This document shows, piece by piece, positions 1-10,313 of a stretch of DNA of 64,000 nucleotides. Positions within the stretch are counted from its first letter, which is position 1, and every line of letters starts with the position of its first letter. The notes under the pieces were generated by a model. The model was not told the origin of the DNA and ran no database searches. It saw only the letters and a program-made list of their open reading frames with translations. The stretch is from assembly GCA_024449915.1 (NCBI GenBank), contig JAMZAV010000363.1, forward strand, positions 1 to 64,000. Direction: 5' to 3'. A program made the position numbers and the translations under genes. Origin of the DNA: Sweltsa coloradensis (Eukaryota; Arthropoda; Insecta; Plecoptera; Chloroperlidae).

Positions 1-920
1 GGGTGCTTTTTGCCTAACGGGGGGCTTTAGAAACCATAGGGTTGATGAATAGATGAAAGGAAAAAGATATGATTTTATGAAGCTTCCTTGATCACAGACA
101 TATCCTCACTTAAAAATGAATGAACGAATTATTGTAAGGGACAGGTTTGCCATGTAGGATAATAGAAAATATGGTCCCAAACCCTCTTAAAAGACTATTA
201 GATTCATTAATTAATAACAACTTTTAGAAATACAGAAATCAACGGCTAAAACTTAGGCAATATGTGCAACGCTACTCATGAAATAGGGACATAACATGAT
301 TCTGAAATATTTAAAAATGGAATTACTATAAGGGGGTGGGGGGGGGGGGATTTTGTATTGTTTGAACGACACAGTAACAACTGGATATGGACTAATATTC
401 TAACCTGGGCCCAACATCTAAACCATTTTTCAAATGACCTAAAAGTAAATTCAATAATAATTTTTTAACAAAATAACACGGTATTTTTTTAATGAAGGTG
501 GTTTGATTTCGTGTGTGGCCATACAATCAGTGTGCCTAATGATAATTATCCAGCCATTTGGAAAGTTTCTGTCCATCAATTTCATCACTAGATCAATAGT
601 TTCTATTTCATACCCAACCGTCCAACATGTCATTTTAATGTTCTGTTTTTCTGGTATTTTTATTCAATTTTTTTATTTATATAATTTGTTACTTTTTCCC
701 CAGCCATATTTATATTTTTTGGGGGAAATGTTTTTGTCATGTCTGTTGTGGTTTTTTAATTGTTTGATAAAGACTTCTATAAAGAAGTCGAAATATTACC
801 TTTTAAATATTATGTAAATAACAATGAAAAGCCCCAATGATTTGTATTTGTAACGTTACTACATGTTATATGGTTTCATTTTTAAAACACGGTATTTTTT
901 GTTACTCTCACTTGTTTCAG
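1..920 (+). other. intron or upstream part of the Methuselah-like gene; no exon found
   Basis: AT-rich sequence before the first recognisable exon. The receptor's ectodomain, TM1 and TM2 should lie upstream of the window. I found no segment here encoding TM1-TM2-like protein that ends in a donor of the right phase. An open frame at 503-817 is hydrophobic because it is T-rich and is probably chance. A G-run lies near 340-350. Confidence 0.6.
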
Positions 921-999
921 CGTTGATCGCGTACTTCTTCCTGCTCGCCGTCTTCTTCTGGTTGAACGTGATGTGCTTTGACATCTGGTGGACGTTCAG
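921..999 (+). CDS. Mth-like GPCR exon encoding TM3
   Basis: The acceptor is a pyrimidine tract ending TTTCAG at 920, and the donor is TTCAG|GTGGGG. The exon starts with the last two bases of an Ala codon and ends with the first two bases of a Ser codon completed by the next exon. It encodes [18 protein letters not shown] and CFDIWWTF, the conserved TM3 block of Mth-like receptors. Confidence 0.9.
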
Positions 1000-3900
1000 G
1001 TGGGGACAACATGTTCTTAGATGTTACGTAAGAAGTAGTTTCATTTATTGTTTAGTAGAACTTTTGAACTGATTAGAAAAAACTTGAAATTTAAAATGAG
1101 TGGACTAAATTAGTTAGATTATTGATTCTTTATTGTCAACGGGACGGGTGTCTTACAAGAGCGTAGTTGACGTAGAAAATGTACTCAATTTTTAGAGTTG
1201 TTTGGAGAAATCATAATTTTAAAGTTTATCAGTATTTTGAACATTTGTAAAATTTTTATATATAAAATTAATACTGAATAGAACCTACCTCATACAAAAT
1301 TGTTGCACAACCGTAAAAGGTATTTTGTAATAAATTACAAGTAAACTTATTTGTTCTAGTGTTAAGTATATCCATGCATGTATGCAATGTTATTTGGGGA
1401 TTGATAATCTTCTATGATCTATTTAATAAACATATTGTGTAAGTTTTCATTCGGCTAGTAGGATTTCAAGCGAGAATATTGTGTCCAGGTTCGTTTGATA
1501 GTCAACACTAAGTTCTCAAATTTATCCAAGGGAAAAGTAAACAAAACAAAATTGTGGCCACCAGCCCAGGAACAAATTCGTGTAGGTCTGGTGTTGAGTG
1601 TCAATAATATATTTGGAGTAATCGAAGCCAGGACTAACATGAATCTACTAAACCAGTGCATGCGTCTACTTTCAGTGGGTACCGGGCAGTGGTGGGACCC
1701 AAAGGAGTCAGCAAGAGGAATCAGTTCATCTTGTACTCGCTCTACGGATGGGGCGCTCCTGTCGTCATGCTGTGCGCATGCGCTCTCAACGACTTTGTTC
1801 CCGGTCTCTCAGACTACTTCGTCAAGCCTATGATAGGCGTGGAGAGGTGCTGGTTCGAAGGTAATATTACATTTGTTCGTTGTTAGCCTTGTTTGTTATT
1901 GAAGTGTGAGATGAAATAGTTGTAAATTGAACCGAATCGAACCCAAAACCTCTTTTGGCAAAAGTTTAAGTAGCCCTATAATGTAGAACAATTATTTCTG
2001 GGTTAGATTCCCAGTCGGACCACAAATGCTATCACAGAATACAGCGTTGTATATACATACAGCGGAATAATGAATGCTGCAAGGGTTGATTTTCTGGACA
2101 TGATTATTTTTATTGGGAGGCAGGGAGAGAGGAGATTACTTACCTCTAGCTTCGTGGACTCAATAGATCATCATAATTCATTACTTGTTAGAAATAAATA
2201 AATACACTCGTAATTATTTACACATAACATTTTTAGTAGGAGGAATTTATTTTTTTTTAACCGACAAAGCCAACCCTTTCGGAGTAGTGACTGTGAGGTG
2301 GGTGAGTGCTGAAATATTTGGGTCAAGAACCAATTTATGGTCCTAAATAAGATGGTTATACGTGGTATACACGGGTACATTGAAGTTGTAAATACAGGCT
2401 TTACACGTTGTAAAACTACACAAATGTTTATCAAATAAATTGTATATTTAGCATTGTAAACACTTAACCAAGTGATGGTTGAGAGTTTGGCTTTGATGAC
2501 CCGGTTTAGAGAGGAAAATTAAACAAGAGGGGACCTCCTACACGTGCTCCAGTTTCTTCAAAGAGCCACCCTTGTCAAGCCGCTACTGTTATTTCACTTG
2601 TTACCTTCCCAGAACCTACACCTACAGTGTTAGCTCGACTCTGAATCGGGAGGTCCCGGGTTTAAAACCCGTCGTGACCGACAATCCTGACTGAAGGTTT
2701 TCCCGAGGTTTTCCTTAGTCGTTAATGCGAATGCAAGGAATTGAGTCCTCTTAAACAGCCCTCGGACATCTCTTCACAATATTGTCCTTCCTCTAATATT
2801 CCTAGTGATCACTTGAAGAGGAGCATGCATTGCACCCTGGGCAGGTTACCCACGAAATAAAAAATAAAAACTTGACATTCTTCACCAGGACATCAAACTC
2901 CAACTCGCAACCTTCTCGTGGTTTGGCCTGTGAGTTGTGATTAGGGGATTTTTACTCTTTAAAACTAATGGCGAGCTCTGGGTCGTCGTCGGGGAACTTT
3001 CCCCTTCCCTTTGACTACCTCCCCGACGGCGACGACAATGACAACACGGACGGATGATGACCACGACGTGGGGGAACCCCTTCTCTCCCCATTCGCTTGT
3101 GGCTTGTTCTGACCAGCACAGGTCTGTCCACCCCTTGTCCCCCCGCGTCATCCCTTACGTCCCTTCCCTTGGAAAGAAGTATACATGGTGGTAACTCACA
3201 CTTATAGAAATTGTTTTATCTTCGAGGCGCGAATAATATTTGCTGTTAAAGCGCCCTAAACTACTAATACTAGGAAAACGCTAAAGACCCGTCGCGTTGT
3301 TGAGCGAGCACCGGTACGTGCAACACGACCCGAGTACGACATTCCCATAATGTTACATACCAATAAGTCTTTAAGGTCTTGACCGATTTAGCTGAAAATT
3401 TGTAAAATAAGAGATAATGTTTTACTTATTGACCCTGCAAAATTTCATAACGATCGGAACATTTTTTTTTTTTATATAACTAACGATCGGATTTTGTTCA
3501 AAAACTATACAGCAACCCGCATAGGTGGTATGTACATGTGTGCAATATTTCAGGTGGATCAGAGAAACGGTGCGACCTGTACCGAAGCAGCAACAGAAAA
3601 AAAAGACATTCGAGCCATGAGAGTCAAGTGGAGACGCTCGCTACGCTCGCTCAACTAATACTTTTCCTTTCCCAGGACATGTACCCGAGGTGGTCTACTT
3701 TTACGGCCCAGTCGGCATCCTCATCGCTGCTAACATCACCATGTTTGTCATCACTGCCTGGAAGATACTCAAGATCAGAAGAGAGACAGCCATCTTGTCC
3801 GTGCCAGACAACAGGCGAAGTGACGAGGACAGGCAGAACAGACAGAGGTGAGGTACATCAGGAGTGGGCTACGTACGAGCATGCTCTCTGTTTTGAACGA

Positions 3901-4684
3901 CTGAGATCAAGTAACTTCAGTGATAATAAAATGGCGTCAATTTACGTCAGACCGACCTGATTCCACTGAGATAGACTTCTTTGGTTCAATAAGGAATACT
4001 AAACAAACATTTTAGTAGTTGGATAGAATTAATTGTCGAAAAAGTTCCACGACTCGGATTCGAGCCCAGAACTTCTGGTACCGATGTCGAGATCAGAACT
4101 ATTGTTAGCAATTTGAGCTATCGGGGCCACAAGGCAACTTTTTATTACTTTAAATTGCTAGTGGTTATAGACTGGATTCAATGTTAGGTTAAAAATAATT
4201 TCTTTACGTAATAAACCTAGTCAGCCTAGAATTATTTCACACTTCACACACAACTAATATTAAAATCCCTTTTCATTATTATCAACTCAGTGTATATCAC
4301 AATACTTTCGCCAACTTAAAATGCTCAAATCTCTTCGCAATCTGTTGGGGCTTCTTACCGCTGTATTTTATGTTTGATCAATGTCATTATATAATATGTG
4401 TTACAAAAATGATTTCAATTTGTAAATCTACTATTGTGTTTCTGTTTAGGTTTGTCTTGTACTTGAAGTTGTTCGTGGTTATGGGAGTGTCCTGGTCTTT
4501 GGAGCCGATATCTTGGTGGGTCGGAGGGCCGATCTACTTCTGGTGGTTCACAGATCTCATCAACTCTCTTAAAGGCGTCTTCATCTTCTTCATCTTCGTG
4601 TGGAAGGCCAAGATAAGGAACCTTGTTGCTAGGAAGTTCAAGTTGAATCGTAAAGGACTAAATTCCAGCACGAGAACGAAGTGA
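921..4684 (+). CDS. Methuselah-like G-protein coupled receptor, C-terminal four exons (5' part outside the window)
   Basis: Predicted class B (secretin-type) seven-helix receptor of the Methuselah/Mth-like family, a plasma-membrane protein. The exons join as 921-999, 1676-1860, 3676-3847 and 4450-4684. All have AG acceptors and GT donors, and the split codons complete correctly (intron phases 2, 1 and 2). The joined frame gives the last 223 residues: TM3 with [21 protein letters not shown]4 with [12 protein letters not shown], an extracellular loop with RCWFEG, TM5 with [19 protein letters not shown], a basic and acidic third intracellular loop, TM6 with [22 protein letters not shown]7 with [18 protein letters not shown], and a short basic tail. 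Mth-like proteins usually exceed 450 residues, so the ligand-binding ectodomain, TM1 and TM2 are missing on the left. The exons are G/C-rich at third positions, unlike the introns. The exact paralogue and ligand cannot be told from this part. Confidence 0.9.
1676..1860 (+). CDS. Mth-like GPCR exon encoding TM4 and extracellular loop 2
   Basis: The acceptor is CTTTCAG and the donor is GAAG|GTAATA. It encodes [17 protein letters not shown], then TM4 ([20 protein letters not shown]), then a loop ending VERCWFEG. The loop cysteine is in the position expected to pair with a TM3-region cysteine in class B receptors. It ends with one base of a Gly codon completed by the next exon. Confidence 0.92.
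2623..2872 (+). mobile_element. tRNA-derived SINE, family S3 (Gln-like head), in intron 2 of the Mth-like gene
   Basis: The head resembles a tRNA anticodon and T arm (CGACTCTGAATCGG; GGTTTAAAACC in the B-box position). It is followed by a body found repeatedly in the window (GACTGAAGGTTTTCCCGAGG, AACAGCCCTCGGACATC, CTTGAAGAGGAGCATG) and an A-rich AAATAAAAAATAAAAA tail. Other copies lie at 16731-16993 (+) and 31448-31677 (-), with fragments at 40843, 50813 and 51141. Confidence 0.75.
2888..3172 (+). mobile_element. SINE-like repeat, family S4 (GC-rich), in intron 2
   Basis: A near-copy of 59000-59355: the start CAACTCGCAACCTTCTCGTG, the block GGCGAGCTCTGGGTCGTCGT, CTCCCCGACGGCGACGAC and the end GTCCACCCCTTGTCCCC all recur in order. 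This copy lacks the TATCC repeat tail of the 59-kb copy. Partial copies lie at 32003-32043, 33013-33130 and about 43810-43885. I could not assign its head to a known RNA. Confidence 0.65.
3269..3654 (-). mobile_element. Helentron/HINE-like element, family B, internally deleted copy 20 bp from a splice acceptor
   Basis: On the minus strand it starts T|TGAGCGAGCGTAGCGAGCG and ends with the stem-loop terminus GCGTTTTCCTAG followed by T. It is the same family as 29106-29685 and 32072-32645 but lacks their middle. The element's 5' edge abuts the last 21 nt of intron 2, before the TM5 exon at 3676. Confidence 0.75.
3676..3847 (+). CDS. Mth-like GPCR exon encoding TM5 and intracellular loop 3
   Basis: The acceptor is TTTCCTTTCCCAG and the donor is CAGAG|GTGAGG. 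It encodes [18 protein letters not shown] then [19 protein letters not shown], followed by a charged loop ([14 protein letters not shown]) typical of intracellular loop 3 in this family. It ends with two bases of an Arg codon completed by the next exon. Confidence 0.9.
4029..4133 (-). mobile_element. tRNA-derived SINE fragment, family S1, in intron 3
   Basis: Read on the minus strand, it has a degenerate tRNA-like head (GATAGCTCAAATTGCTAAC, then GGGCTCGAATCC as a B box) followed by AACTTTTTCGACAATT. The element at 56571-56665 has the same head-plus-AACTTTTTCGACAA arrangement. This copy is too diverged to fold as a functional tRNA. Confidence 0.6.
4450..4684 (+). CDS. Mth-like GPCR terminal exon encoding TM6, TM7 and the C-terminus
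   Basis: The acceptor is TTTCTGTTTAG. The exon's first base completes an Arg codon. It encodes [19 protein letters not shown] (TM6), the loop [15 protein letters not shown]7 ([18 protein letters not shown]) and a basic tail ([18 protein letters not shown]) ending in a TGA at 4682-4684. Confidence 0.93.
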
Positions 4685-4755
4685 TGGACTGTTTAAATCA
4701 GGACCACAAAGTTTTCAGCACGTCACTGTCTCAGAATGATCATACAATATTATGA

Positions 4756-5066
4756 TGAAGTTGAGGTCCATCAGTACTTGGGCTTAGTATTGTGTAAACA
4801 GTGGCTTTGGAGCCGTCCTAGCAAAGAGGCACATGATAAATAATTCTAAGGTTATTCCGAATTAGCCTTGATGGTTCTGGTGCTGTCCGCGGGTGTAATC
4901 GTGTCCAGCTTGATTGATCGGTATTTCCTACTTAAACATGCCGGTCTCTAGTTGGTCATTGTTCGCTCGTCGGTGGTGTCAGCACGGTCTGCTTTAAATT
5001 TAATGTCTCCCACTGAAAATCAGTTATACAACTGAGTGGGTAGACTCTAATTAATACCGTTTTTAA
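4756..5066 (+). mobile_element. SINE family S2, 5'-truncated copy, inserted in the Mth-like 3' UTR
   Basis: It starts about 70 bp after the stop codon. It matches, in opposite orientation, the repeats at 24812-25238 and 54669-55024: GGAGCCGTCCTAGCAA, a GTGCTGTCCGCGG block, and a tail hairpin CCCACTGAAAATCAG...CTGAGTGGGTAGACTC. The tRNA-like head seen in the other two copies is missing here. Confidence 0.75.
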
Positions 5067-5454
5067 CTTTTTTAAATTTTTGAATTATTTTTGATAAGCA
5101 GGTTTTAATTGTAAAAATTAGGACAATAATCGAGACAGTGATATCTCTTACCCAAACTCATGGGGTGACTATTAATTGACCCATTCATTGGACACTATTC
5201 CAGCTTCAAGGAAAAGAAACAAACTTGCGAGACATCAGGATCGTATAAAACACAAGGATGCCAATGTCTTAGTAAGGAATTCCAAGAAGATGACTTACGT
5301 CAAGGTGTAAGAAAATTGACTCGATGGGCAACTGTGACAACTAGGAACTAAGGTGTAATGATACACAAGACTATTTAACATTTCTGTATTTGTGAATAGG
5401 ATGCCAAGAAAATGATTTGTGATACAAGTTAAAACCCGAAGGTCTTAGCAGCTT

Positions 5455-5460
5455 AATAAA
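5455..5460 (+). promoter_or_regulatory. candidate poly(A) signal of the Mth-like gene
   Basis: This is the first AATAAA I see after the stop codon. It is followed within 20-40 nt by a TG-rich stretch (TGTGTTAATATTG...TGTTTTG). If used, the 3' UTR is about 790 nt and includes the S2 SINE. Confidence 0.45.
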
Positions 5461-5469
5461 GTGAAAGAC

Positions 5470-7610
5470 ATGTACAATGTGTTAATATTGATATGTTTTG
5501 ATCGGAATTTGAATAATTCAATTTGGAACTAAGCTGAGTCGAGTCTAGATTATTAATCTTTTAAAACTAAAACATTCACAAGATGCATTTTGGACACGTT
5601 TGTCTTGTGTGTTTCTACGTATATGAGTTAAATAATGAACTAGCCACATGTTTTGTTTGTACAGGATCATGTCTTATAAGTTTCACAATCGTGAGCGTTT
5701 AACATCATACGCATTTCACCAGAAACACAACAGAAAATATGATTGAGCCTAATTTACATAAGCAGAATTTTAAACATAATATCCCTTTCTGTAGTGTTAT
5801 CGTTCACTCACTTTCATATATCTCTAGATTTATTTATTTATTTATTTACTTTATGAATATTTTTAATGGACACTCCATTGTATGCCATATAGGCCTTTAA
5901 GTGCAATTTACCATAGTAATTTGACCACTTATCAACTTAACGTTGATAATTTTGCATACCATCATTATTTTGTTCTATTGCGGCATTTTGTTTTACGTAG
6001 ACATAGACTTTTGATATCTGGTAATAGTATAATATTGAACATATTATAATGTATTTTTTATTCTAGTAACATATTTATTATACTTTTATTTTCAATGTTA
6101 GTTGTTAGTTGTAGTGTGTTTGTAGCTGTGCTCTTTTCTGTCAACCATATTAGTGTGTGTGTGGAAATAATAATGGATAAATTTCTTCCCACGGCTTCAA
6201 TTCAATGAGTCGGAGAAAGTGACAAACCTTAGTAGGCCAAATATTTATATTATTTATTTTAACAAATCAAGATACCAAGTAAACTTAATGTTGAAGAGAA
6301 TCAGAGAGAGCAGAGCACTGTAGCAAGTTATGCCTGATTCCCTTCATTACAACTTAATAATAATAACCTTATTTATTTGTTATGTAACCATAGGTTAAAA
6401 TTAGACAATAACTAAACAAAATGTTGTAGTATCAAAATATGGTAGCCCTAATATAGTAGGCCTACATACATTTTCTTGACAATTTAACAAAAATATATTT
6501 TTTTTCCATTATTGAAATTTGTAGCAACTTTGGTTTCTAGGAATAGTGTTCCATAAAGTAACGGCACGGTTGCAAAAATGATTTATAAGGTGGTTTGTGA
6601 CATTTCAATGTAGAGAACAACCCCATAAAATATTTTCTTACTCGTTTTGGGTTTTAACTTCCAAGTGACTTGGTTCCAGCTACCAGAAAAATATCCACTA
6701 TTAAAGATGATTGAGCACGCCAACATAAGGAATAGAATCGTGTTATTTTAAAGATGCGGTTATAATTTCCAATATTGACCATAATTAAGCATAATATGTG
6801 ATCAATCAGTATTGGTCGATGTCTGCCCATGACTGCATGACAAAGGGGTCCAGCGTATTAATCAGTTCAAAGCCCATTTTAAATTTATATCAATCAAATT
6901 ACGATTTTACAACAAAAGTATGAAATTAATGATTTTGAACATTGTTGTAAAACGATTATACAAAATGTTGTACAGGGTAAAGAATGATTGAGATGAAACG
7001 GTTGCGAGTACTTCAATCATATGACTGACCAAGACCATCTTCACCTGGCAACTATCTTGCTGTATCAGCATTATTCAAGGTTGGTAAATGGGTATTTTGT
7101 TCTTGATACATCTTCAAATGGTTGACATCCAGTTTCAATCGGATAAAACGATCAAATAACGAAAGTTTTTAATATAAAACAGTCTTAGAATGTGCCTTTT
7201 CCCTCACATTTTCACGAGACATTGATGTATTCTCACGCTTGTAAGTACTCACATTAATTTGTACAAGGCTCTAGAGAAAAATTGAAATAACCATAGTGTA
7301 TATAGTAGTGTTTATTACATAAATAAATTCTGTTTTTTGTATATTGTTCTGTATAAAAATGTCAGAGCTTTATGCATTTAAAAGAGTTCACATGTGATTT
7401 CAAATTTTCTCCAGAGCGTTGTACAAATCAATCTGATAATTACGGGCGAGAGAATACATGAATGTCTTGTGAGGACTCTTATTTAACTGAAATAAATACT
7501 TTTTTAACAAGGTTTATAACTAAAATTAACGCACCAAACGTACTTTAACATTCCTAGAACCTAATTGGTGATGTTTTCTGAGCAGGAGGAGTTGGCTTCA
7601 ATATGTTGTT
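5470..7610. other. AT-rich intergenic sequence, nothing recognised
   Basis: No open frame, repeat family or RNA gene was recognised, apart from a short TTTA repeat near 5829-5850 and one palindromic TAGGCCTA at 6457. Confidence 0.5.
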
Positions 7611-7620
7611 TTTTATCATT

Positions 7621-7698
7621 TATAAACCCCGCCTCCGAATGCGCAACAGTACATGTGCTGCTACCTTTCAGGAACTAGCTGAACTACCAACTCTGTCG
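7621..7698 (+). promoter_or_regulatory. candidate TATA promoter with a short first exon
   Basis: TATAAA at 7621-7626 is followed by a GC-box-like CCCCGCC. An ACAGTA initiator-like motif lies about 27 nt downstream. A strong splice donor (TCG|GTAAGAG) lies at 7698/7699. Spacing and order fit a TATA promoter and a ~50-nt non-coding first exon, but no downstream exon was identified. Confidence 0.25.
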
Positions 7699-8185
7699 GT
7701 AAGAGTGACAGCAACTTTATCGACCATCGAGTAGCCTAAAATCGAAAGGTATTTCTTGCTATGCCTGCACTAAAACTAAATCCCCCAAAGAAACCAACGA
7801 AAATAAACTTTAGGCTGAAGCTAGTGTTTTGAGACCTATCCCCCACCCCTTAATAAAAATAAATAATGTTTTTTTTTTCTTCATTTTCTTAGCTACTAAA
7901 ACCATCAACGACGTGCCTACCAAATTGATCATACACACTACACAATACACACACAGTAGATTTCGCAATACAGATTGAAGGGAAGATTTCCCATTTCAGC
8001 GTAATGTAAATTTTATTTGTTTCATGACAAGCCAATTGTAACAATACAATAATTATTATCAATTATACAATACAATAACTATCAAAATTGTTGTGTTTAA
8101 TGCATTGTTGTTGTAATGTTACTATTTCAATATTTACTAAAGTGTAGTTCATTGCTGTGTCTGCATCTATGTAATTAGATTTGTT

Positions 8186-8260
8186 TTGTTGTCCACCTTT
8201 GTAAATCAGTTTTATAACAGAGTAGGATAGACGTTAAACAAACAAATAAATAAATTACTA
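8186..8260 (+). mobile_element. SINE/LINE 3' tail fragment (GTTGTCC...GGATAGAC type)
   Basis: The tail segment GTTGTCCACCTTTGTAAATC then AGTTTTATAAC and AGGATAGAC ends in an AAATAAATAAAT repeat. Similar tails on the minus strand lie at 18772-18835, 43540-43603 and 59677-59755. Confidence 0.5.
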
Positions 8261-8744
8261 ACTTTCGCGAAAATTGTTCATTCAAGCAAAATGTTGCCAT
8301 TGACGCGAAAATTATAACTTGGATTTGAATCGAAACTTACTACGTTTGGTTGTTGTATACAATTTTGGGGCGTGTGATCAAGGATATATCCCTAATTTAT
8401 ATTGATGTTGTGATGGCAATAATTGGACTTAAAGGAGCCGCTGAGGCTGGCGCGGAGACGAGTTTAGGCGCTCAGCTTTTTTCTTTTCTTTTCGTGTAAA
8501 CGGTTTATAACACCGTTATAAAATTTCATACTAACGTTAATAAAGAATAAATCTCTGTTATACAGTTCGCGTATTCCTAAATTAATGCATTGATTTTGAA
8601 TTAAAAATCAGTGAAATCACCGTAATTTACTCCTTTTTGATAAACTTTGGCAATTTATTCAAAGTGTACAGATTTTTTAACGCAAAGTTGCATATTGAAT
8701 ATCAACGTTTAAATTATTGTTAACGCGCAGGTTAATTTGGTTTA

Positions 8745-8816
8745 TTGGATGAGCGAAGCGAAGACTTCAATTTCACTGACCCCCAAAAAATTTAGCTCGG
8801 GTGTATTTTTGTTTGT

Positions 8817-8847
<31 letters not shown>

Positions 8848-9337
8848 CTGTCTGTTTGTTAACTCTCTACCAGGCAAACGGCTTATCCGATCTTGATGAA
8901 AATTGGATGGGACCTTCGAATCTCTTAACTAAGAGGTGTATTGTTTTTGGGTACAATCAAAGAAATATTTCTCATGAATATCGTACTTTTACGATTTTTT
9001 TCGCTTTTTAATTTCCGTGACATTTGGGCCGATTCTGACCAAACGGGTGGGGCTACAACGTTCATATTTCACATATACGGTAATGGTGATGTATTACTTT
9101 TTGAAAAAAAAAGTTGAAAAAAGTTAGCCAAAAACCCATAGAAATAAAGCTTTTAATATAAGTTTTTACGGTAAATAATAACAGTTGACAAGTAACAATA
9201 GAAACTTGACAACAATCACCTACAATACATATAGCAGCAAGTAAAGCAAATGTAAAAGTAAAGATATCCCACGCAAACTAAAAACTTAAAAAAGCTCATC
9301 CAAAAAACGGGGGCAGGACCTTAAGCGTTTTCCTGGT
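8745..9337 (+). mobile_element. Helentron/HINE-like element, family A2, copy 1
   Basis: It starts after T with GGATGAGCGAAGCGAAGACT, followed by a T-rich microsatellite (27 T) and CTGTCTGTTTGTTAACTC. The body includes CATTTGGGCCGATTCTGACC. Near the 3' end is the subterminal inverted copy GCTCATCC, then a terminus ending GCGTTTTCCTGG|T (a CTRR variant). No protein is encoded. Confidence 0.75.
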
Positions 9338-9717
9338 CATAAGATAAACGGTTTGGTGGGAATTTCCAGAATCGAATTCAATGTTTTGGATTCCCATTTT
9401 TTGTACGTTTTTACTTATGGTGTGGATATCAATATAAAAGTACATTTTTAATAATCATGCAAAACTTGGTAATAATATTACCAACCGTTCAGCAGAAATC
9501 ATCAACACCTGAGTGCGAGCATTTGAGTTGGGCCAAGCTCAGCGTCCCCCTTCCTATCTCCGAAAACCCAACTTTTAGCTGCGCATAACTGCTCTATTTT
9601 GTCCATAAACTAACCATAATTTCCATAAAAATATGAATTCCTTTTATCCCCTGCATATATAGTGTTTTTGTTTTTTGATTTTCAATCAAATAAATTCATA
9701 AAATCAAATTTGGATAT

Positions 9718-10313
9718 TTGGATGAGCGAAGCGTGGACTTCAATTTCACTGACCCCAAAAAATTTAGCTCGGGTGTTTTTGTTTTTTGTTTTTGTTTTGT
9801 TTTTATGTTTGTTTGTTTTTCTGTCTGTTTGTTAACTCTCTACCAGGCAAACGGCATATCCGATCTCGATGAAAATTGGAGGGGACCTTCGAAAGCTCTA
9901 AACTTAAGGGTGTATTGTTTTTGGGTACAATCGAAGAAATATTTCTCATGATATCGTACTTTTACGATTTTTTTCGATTTTAAGTGCGATATTTTCGTGA
10001 CATTTGGGCCGATTCTGACCAAACGGGTGGGGCTGCAACGTTCATATTTTACATGGGCATTAAGGTAATGGTGATGTATTGCTTTCTGAAAAAAAAAAGT
10101 TGAAAAAGGTAGCCAGAATCCATAGAATAAAGGTTTGAATATGAGTTTTTTTAGGTTTATAATAACAATTTACAAGTAACAATAGAAACTTGACAACAAT
10201 CACCTACAATGCATTCAAAAAGCACTTGCAAAGGAAAAGTGGTCCTACGCAAACTAAAAACTTACCAAAAAAGCTCATCCATCAACGTGGCGGGACTTAA
10301 GAGTTTTCCTAGT
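9718..10313 (+). mobile_element. Helentron/HINE-like element, family A2, copy 2
   Basis: It has the same order of blocks as 8745-9337: GGATGAGCGAAGCGTGGACT, a GTTTTTGTTTT microsatellite, CATTTGGGCCGATTCTGACC, GCTCATCCATCAACG, then GAGTTTTCCTAG|T. The open frame at 9718-9951 lies within the repeat and is not a gene. Confidence 0.78.

Noticed and set aside
503..817. 104-codon hydrophobic frame upstream of the GPCR exons as TM1/TM2
   Set aside because: It lacks the Mth-like TM2 consensus and a donor in the phase required by the exon at 921; hydrophobicity follows from T-richness.
2882..3151. Minus-strand frame in the GC-rich S4 repeat (and its 59-kb counterpart)
   Set aside because: Both copies are SINE-like repeats with a simple-repeat tail; the frames differ and carry no domain.
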